Assembly: GCA_010015675.1 (NCBI GenBank)
Contig: ML977023.1
Span: forward strand, 242,100-306,099
Length of the DNA stretch: 64,000 nucleotides
Direction: 5' to 3'
DNA from: Byssothecium circinans
Taxonomy: Eukaryota; Ascomycota; Dothideomycetes; Pleosporales; Massarinaceae
In this document: in pieces, positions 58,916 through 64,000 of the stretch
Position numbering within the stretch: the first letter of the stretch is position 1
How the letters are laid out: each line of letters starts with the position of its first letter
The notes under the pieces: model-generated
What the model was told of the DNA's origin: nothing
Databases searched by the model: none
Seen by the model: the letters and a program-made list of their open reading frames with translations, nothing else
Position numbers and translations under genes: made by a program

Positions 58916-59813
58916 GATGGGCGACGCTGATGTACTAGAATGGTTGCGGATGGTGGGTGGGAGCTTTCGAGATGTTTGAATTTTGAGCAGCTACAAGCTG
59001 TGAGTCTTTTTGCTTTGAACTACCTATGGTATCCTCACAGGCAGTGCCAAACAGACTCACTCGAGTAGCTGCGCACCAAAGGAACATATATATTGGTTGG
59101 TTGGCAGTATCGGAGCCAGCTTCAAGTGGAAAAAGTAGGAGTTTGCAGTTGGAAAGTGCCTGGGTTATGGGCTAGATGGGTGAAGAGAAGGAACAGAGTA
59201 TTGCGGCGTAGAGCTGTTGTGTATATATGTAATAAATTCCTGCAGTTGGAACCTGTTGGACAGTGGAGCCCCGAGAGCAGCATAAAAAAATATGTATTGT
59301 GTGTCGAGCCGAGGTGCTCAGGAGAAGCGGCTATATGGGAAAGAGCCGACGCTAGGCCAGAAGGGGGAGGGCTGAGCCGTCCAGAACGGTACAGTACTGT
59401 TCAGCAGAACCTGACCATCAATCACGTTTCATGCGCTCTGACAACAGTCACGACATGCAACGAAATTCGCCGTTATTGGCTTGAATAGAATAGGCAATTT
59501 TTTTGTCTAAGAGAGAAGCAAGCGGCACAGCATGTGCTCCGCCGCAACGGTCATCCCCACCAAAAAGCGATACTCGCCGCAACAGTACATCAGCCTGGAC
59601 CTAGGATGTTGGTCTTACAACTTCCCGGGTCTCAAAGTTCATGCATCCCCGGTGCAATTCCGTATTAAGCGGCGTAGCAGCTGAGGTCATAAGACAATCG
59701 TGCGAAGCTCGTCACATTAACTTATAAACTTGCTTCTTTCCTGCAGCTACTCAAAATTGTGCCGGCATCAACATACAAACCCTACTAGTTGATTGACTTT
59801 CCCGACCCTTATC
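58916..59813. promoter_or_regulatory. divergent promoter, DUF924 / serine hydrolase
   Basis: About 900 bp between divergent start codons. Plus frames here are short and unsupported. It presumably carries both promoters; no binding site was recognised. Confidence 0.45.
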
Positions 59814-61427
59814 ATGGAGAAGCGTCTTGATCAGTTGCGTCCACTCATTGAGGAGCTTTTCCAGCTCAGTTGCTCGCCAGGACTTTCCATCGGCGTCCTG
59901 CACGAAGGAGCGCCAGTGTTCAATGCCAATTTCGGACGCTTCAAGGCCCCCGACGCCGCTCCCCCGACTGAAGACACGCTTTACAATGTCGCATCCATCA
60001 CGAAGCTCATGACCGCTGGCGTTGTCGCCAATCTTGTTGAGCAAGGACTGCTGGAATGGGATACCCCCATCCGCCATTATCTGCCTGAATTCGGAGAGAG
60101 GAAGGATGATATTGGCCAGAAAGCAACCGTGACAGATCTGCTGGCAAATCGTACTGGACTCTCAGCCCAAAACACTTTTTGGGGCGTCATGAAGGAGGAT
60201 ATTCTCCCAGACCGTGAACAGATCCCACGACTGGCCTGCCATATACCCGCCATTGGCGAATTTCGGAAGACGTTTGTGTACTCCAGCTGGGGATACGCTA
60301 TTGTCACCTCTGCTATCGAGCGTGTAGCGGACAAACCTTTCAGTGCATGCGTTGAAGAGTACATTTTTCGACCGCTGGGCATGAGTCGCAGCACCACCAA
60401 CATCCCAACTGTTAGTAATGTCGTCTCCAAACACTGGATAGACTTAGCTGGTGTCGCTCACGAGTTCCCGTGGTCAGCTTATCGTGGCTGGTCTGATGAA
60501 ACCGGCTTTGCTGGTGCCGTAGGCGCGCGCAGCTCCACGAGTGAGCTGCTAGTCATGTATCAGTCCCTTCTGCATGCATACAACCACCAAACAATCAACG
60601 ACACCGAGTTCACACCAGGATCTCCTTTCAAATATGCTCGCCGGCTACTTTCACCTCATGTTGGTGTGGGCAATGCACAGCCCGAGAAACAAGGCTACTG
60701 TTTGGGAACGTACCGGACTCAACTTCCAGGAAATCTGTCGTTCGCTAGCTACAACTCCATCCTCCTGCAGAAGAAGAATAACGAAGAGTTCGGTATTGGA
60801 AACCCTGGTCGGGCTGTATTCCATCAGGTCGCCTCTTTCACGGGGTACAACGGTTCAATGTTACTGGACCCGCAATCCCAATCCGCCATCGTCGTGCTGG
60901 TCAACTCGCTGCCGCTTTTCGATGTAACCGACGTTCTTGGAAAATTGCTTCTAGCAACCCTCCTAGGAGAGAAAGACCAACCGGACTACATCAAACTCGC
61001 GAAGGCTGTCAAGAATGCAAATGCACTTCTGTATGATTCCTACGCCTTCGGTCTCGAGAAGAAGAGGATCGACAAAGCCCCATCATTTCCCTTGAAAGAG
61101 TACGAAGGAGACTACTGGAACAAAGATGGCATAATATGTTACTCAATTCAAGTCCAGGATGACAGCCATCTCCAAGCAACGGTCAAGGGAAGTTCTTTCA
61201 CGAAGTACACGTTGGAGTCTTGGGGTGGGGACCTATTTTGCTTTCCTCCTAACAGGGTCTCGGAACTATCGCAAAGCATGTGGCCATTCACCTCTCTCAA
61301 ATCTCGCATCTTCACTTTCAACTGCAGCGAAGATGGTGTTTTGAGCTTCACTTGGCATCATGATATTACGCCTGGAAGCAACCCGGAAACATTCGTTAAG
61401 GCAAAGAGTTTGGATTCGAAGTTATAG
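59814..61427 (+). CDS. beta-lactamase-fold serine hydrolase/transesterase
   Basis: A single exon of 537 residues from the ATG at 59814. The serine beta-lactamase-like fold has nucleophile S61 and K64 in SITK (SxxK) and the Tyr motif YSS (Y156, where YxN is usual). The third motif is not clear; HQVASFTGYNGSMLLD (about 345-360) is the best candidate. The first 390 residues are the catalytic domain; about 400-537 is a lipocalin-like C-terminal domain often seen in this group (LKEYEGDYW). There is no signal peptide. Members in fungal metabolite clusters act as acyltransferases (LovD type) or hydrolases, others as esterases. It lies between a P450 and an O-methyltransferase. Confidence 0.88.
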   Translation: MEKRLDQLRPLIEELFQLSCSPGLSIGVLHEGAPVFNANFGRFKAPDAAPPTEDTLYNVASITKLMTAGVVANLVEQGLLEWDTPIRHYLPEFGERKDDIGQKATVTDLLANRTGLSAQNTFWGVMKEDILPDREQIPRLACHIPAIGEFRKTFVYSSWGYAIVTSAIERVADKPFSACVEEYIFRPLGMSRSTTNIPTVSNVVSKHWIDLAGVAHEFPWSAYRGWSDETGFAGAVGARSSTSELLVMYQSLLHAYNHQTINDTEFTPGSPFKYARRLLSPHVGVGNAQPEKQGYCLGTYRTQLPGNLSFASYNSILLQKKNNEEFGIGNPGRAVFHQVASFTGYNGSMLLDPQSQSAIVVLVNSLPLFDVTDVLGKLLLATLLGEKDQPDYIKLAKAVKNANALLYDSYAFGLEKKRIDKAPSFPLKEYEGDYWNKDGIICYSIQVQDDSHLQATVKGSSFTKYTLESWGGDLFCFPPNRVSELSQSMWPFTSLKSRIFTFNCSEDGVLSFTWHHDITPGSNPETFVKAKSLDSKL

Positions 61428-62109
61428 AGCGTAATAATCGCGGTTTCTATCTCGGGAGAATTTGTCAACATAGGATTAATCACTTGGTGTTTCTCCACGT
61501 CTACTGTTTGAACGAATATCCACAATGGGCAGAATCTGATGTGGTTCTTCTAAGGAAATTTCTGTCATACTGTGTGCAGACCTGGCTTTCCAGATTACTG
61601 TGCTCCAACACACGGCTATGCACTTCTAAACAAACGTTGAAGAAGGTGAACAGCAAATGAACGTTTTCAAATCTTTGACCAGTTGAGTCGTAATTTATCA
61701 AGGTTGTATATAGCCCCTGAGAAATTGACAATAATGTCGACGTTGTGCCCCCTATTCCGGAAGGTGCAGGCAATATGGTGCCCCTTGATAAGCAATCGAA
61801 TTGCTCTCTTGGGAGGGGGGAGGGCGGGCGAATCATTGTGTGGAGAGCAATTTGAAGGAGTGAGAGGACGCCCTCAGTTCCTTGGAACCGTGTGATAATG
61901 GTCGGGACGTTTTTTGCTACCTGGTAGGCCAAACCACTCATTTGCATGGCGTGCCAACAGCTGTTGCTCGACCTTGAAGTTGTAATAGGAAGTGCCTGTA
62001 TTCAATAATGTGACTATTCTGAAGCGCCTCTCACATCTATAGATGACTGCAAAGTCACAATGACATCGTTGAGATACCAATCTCCCCAGACATGAAACAC
62101 TTGCGCAAC
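61428..62109. other. convergent 3' region
   Basis: The region lies between the stop codons of the serine hydrolase (plus) and O-methyltransferase (minus). A 148-codon minus frame (61501-61947) has no domain and is probably chance. Confidence 0.45.
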
Positions 62110-63481
62110 CTACTTTGTCGCCACAATAATGCTCAAACGGAAAGAATGAGTATACGTAATGATTTCCCGGACCTTCAAACCTGCCTCCGATAGGAGCCGG
62201 CGCCACTGCTCTTCAGTGCGCTCCATCGATGAGAACTGCACCATCATTGCAAGATCCGTCTGCGTTACAAACCAGTCTACATCCTGATCCGGTACCACAA
62301 TCTCGTCCAGGAGGAGCGTAGACTCATCGGTCATGGCGTCGACGATATTCTTCAGGATCTCGAGGCACTTGTCATCAGCATGGTCGTGCATGATGGCCCG
62401 AAGGTAGTAATACTTTGCGCCTAGGCTTTGTCAGTGATGCCATCATAAGCCTGTATGTCTACGGAATTACATACCTTTAACTGGTTGCGGAGTGAAGAAA
62501 TCATAGGCATGCACCTTAATACCCTCAGGCAGCTCAACTCCTGCGACGACAGTGGGAAGGTCTTGCAGTATCACAGTACCTGGCAGCTCTGGGAATTTTT
62601 CTTTGAGCGCTATGCACTGCTGTCCTGTGCCTCCGCCAACATCTACGAAGACTGGTCGTTCGGCCGGCCAATTTTCGCACTCTTTATCGAGGGAAAGGAA
62701 CGAGAAACAGTTCTTCACGCTCGATCGCTGGGCTACCATGAACCGGTCGAAGTGAGAACGATGTTCGGGGTGCTCGGAAAGCCAGTCCCAGAGAGGCATT
62801 TTGGTGCTCCATGCTGTATTAAAGGGCGTGTCTAGGAGCTCGTTTGGGTTGCGATATTTTCTTTCTGCTAAGAAGGTCGGCATGGCGTGGTATGCTGGGT
62901 CAAGAACGTCGTTGCTGGAAGTGAGTTGTGAGAAGAACGCTCTAGTACACTAATTGTAAATTGCGTACCAGAAGAAGATACCCGATTGGATATCTGGGAT
63001 CGATAGGTTTTTTGTCGTTTGGGAGTGTGTGAATTCGTCTTGCGCAGTCTGTCGAATTATCCCGAGAGATGCTTGATGGCGCAGCAACCGTCCTACAAGG
63101 ATAAGATAAGAAACTGCCAATGCATTGAGTGTACATACCAAGCAGAATAGGATCGGTATCAGCACTTTCAGACAACTCGTTGATCGTCAAAGACCGATCG
63201 CTCTCCGCCAATTGGTTGAAGATCTTCAGGTCCAAACTGACTCTTATAGAGGCCGTGGTGAGACCCTGTATCAATGAGGTATTAGTTATTGGGAGCCAGT
63301 TCGGCTAGGCAGAGGATATCAAGCTTACCGTATAGATCAGCCTTTGCATGGTGTGTTCCGGCGTTTCGAGGGAGTATTGAAGGTCTCTCAGCTTATTCAT
63401 GGTGCGCTGCCGCAGCGCCTCGTCCGCTGTGCCCACAACTTTCTGCACCTCCGCGGTGACGCTCTCTAGAAGGGCGTCCAT
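62110..63481 (-). CDS. S-adenosylmethionine-dependent O-methyltransferase
   Basis: Five exons (63481-63329, 63265-63139, 63092-62969, 62914-62475, 62420-62110) give 384 residues with every phase agreeing. The N-terminal part (about 1-140) is a helical dimerisation/winged-helix domain. SAM motif I is VFVDVGGGTGQQ (about 215), then LQDLP (about 250). The block YYYLRAIMHDHADDKCLEIL (about 280-300) carries the catalytic His. The C-terminus ends HSFRLSIIVATK. The family methylates hydroxyl groups of polyketides, flavonoid-like phenols and similar compounds in the cytosol. With the P450 and serine hydrolase it suggests a tailoring set. A pogo-type transposon begins about 180 bp beyond its start. 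Confidence 0.93.
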
Positions 63482-63659
63482 ATTGGTATGTGGATGAGGT
63501 CTAGGAAAGCTAGATCACTGTCACGATATGGCCACCCAGATAGGGCGATGAGAGGCTGAAGCAACGGAAAAGCACTTTGAACGCTTGAGAGCCCCTCCCG
63601 TGCAATGGCAGGTAAAAATCAAGCACGGGAACTCAGGTAACGGCAGAAGTAGCAATGCT

Positions 63660-64000
63660 TAGCTAGTGCGGGTGCGTGGTTGCCGCTAAGCTAGCGTACA
63701 GGGTTCCTGATCACCCAGGGATGCTGATCACTTGCCAAAACTCAACACCTCGCTCACCACTCGTGATTTCTCATCACCCAGCCACCCAAAATGGATACCC
63801 GTGAAGCAGCTATTCTAGCAGCTATTGACGATCTTAATTCTGGTGTTTTTCGCAGCCAACGAGCTGCTGCAAAGGCCTACAACATCCCGCAATCGACGCT
63901 CTCAACGCGTATACGCGGTGTACAGAGCAACCAAAACAGCCACGTATACCAGCAGCGATTAACTCCACAACAAGAAGACTTTCTCGTACAATGGATCCTC
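63660..64000 (+). mobile_element. pogo/Fot1-type DNA transposon, 5' part
   Basis: The left end lies near 63660, where TAGCTAGTGCGGGTGCGTGG and GTTGCCGCTAAGCTAG give a self-complementary flank (TAGC...GCTA). The element is cut by the window edge, so its length and right repeat are unknown. A diverged copy of GGGTGCGTGGTT.CCG occurs at about 1514-1530. Confidence 0.6.
63791..64000 (+). CDS. pogo/Fot1-type transposase, N-terminal fragment
   Basis: An open frame runs from the ATG at 63791 to the window edge (70 residues seen). It begins with a Psq-type helix-turn-helix: AILAAIDDLNSGVFRSQRAA followed by AKAYNIPQSTLSTRI, then RLTPQQEDFLVQWI, the start of the CENP-B-type HTH. This is the N-terminal layout of Fot1/pogo/Tigger DDE transposases. 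The intact reading frame suggests a young copy. The catalytic DDE domain lies beyond the window. Confidence 0.85.
   Translation, partial: MDTREAAILAAIDDLNSGVFRSQRAAAKAYNIPQSTLSTRIRGVQSNQNSHVYQQRLTPQQEDFLVQWIL

Noticed and set aside
61501..61947. 148-codon minus frame between serine hydrolase and methyltransferase
   Set aside because: No domain, no signal peptide, located in the shared 3' region of two convergent genes.

Overview
The window is nuclear DNA of a filamentous ascomycete (Pezizomycotina, most likely Dothideomycetes). The evidence is the gene content (palF/RIM8, PXR1, ERG12, CSC1-type channel, IRC20-like helicase, PCH2, BIM1-like copper protein, P450), the short introns (about 43-175 bp, mostly near 50) with GTAnGT donors, CTAAC branch points and CAG/TAG acceptors, and a pogo/Fot1-type transposase. 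Exon joins were worked out by hand; for most multi-exon genes the summed exon lengths are multiples of three and all phases agree, which is the main support for the models.

Layout. 1-13.9 kb is gene-poor. It holds three minus-strand members of one fungal family (coiled coil plus two C-terminal membrane helices, CorA-like shape; one probably intact, one plausible, one decayed), a Cys-rich coding relic, and several small inverted-repeat elements. 13.9-25.1 kb has a secreted M20 peptidase, a decayed gene, a large F-box gene with one in-frame TAG, a CSC1/OSCA-type channel and a divergent PCH2/TRIP13 ATPase. 26.7-49.1 kb is a dense housekeeping block: palF arrestin, a coiled-coil protein, PXR1, mevalonate kinase, an RPA14-like protein, mitochondrial bL34, two unknown genes, an IMPACT-domain protein, a THOC5-like protein and an IRC20-like SNF2/RING protein. 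49.6-54.0 kb carries three secreted or cell-surface genes, including a divergent GPI-protein / BIM1-like copper-protein pair. After a 2.3 kb gene-poor gap, 56.3-63.5 kb contains a P450, a DUF924 protein, a beta-lactamase-fold serine hydrolase and an O-methyltransferase. This could be the tailoring part of a small metabolite cluster, but no backbone synthase is visible. The right edge cuts a pogo/Fot1-type transposon.

How the genes relate. Most are independent housekeeping genes, often in divergent pairs sharing a short promoter (CSC1/PCH2, coiled-coil/PXR1, RPA14-like/bL34, GPI/BIM1-like). The observations most worth following are: the F-box gene, intact over seven exons except for one TAG of the C-to-T at CpA type; the PCH2 homologue, with changes at both the Walker B glutamate and the pore-loop aromatics; a copper-type element beside the BIM1-like gene; PacC/Rim101-type hexamers upstream of palF; and two inverted-repeat elements that are both flanked by runs of C. 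I did not find a clearly new system.
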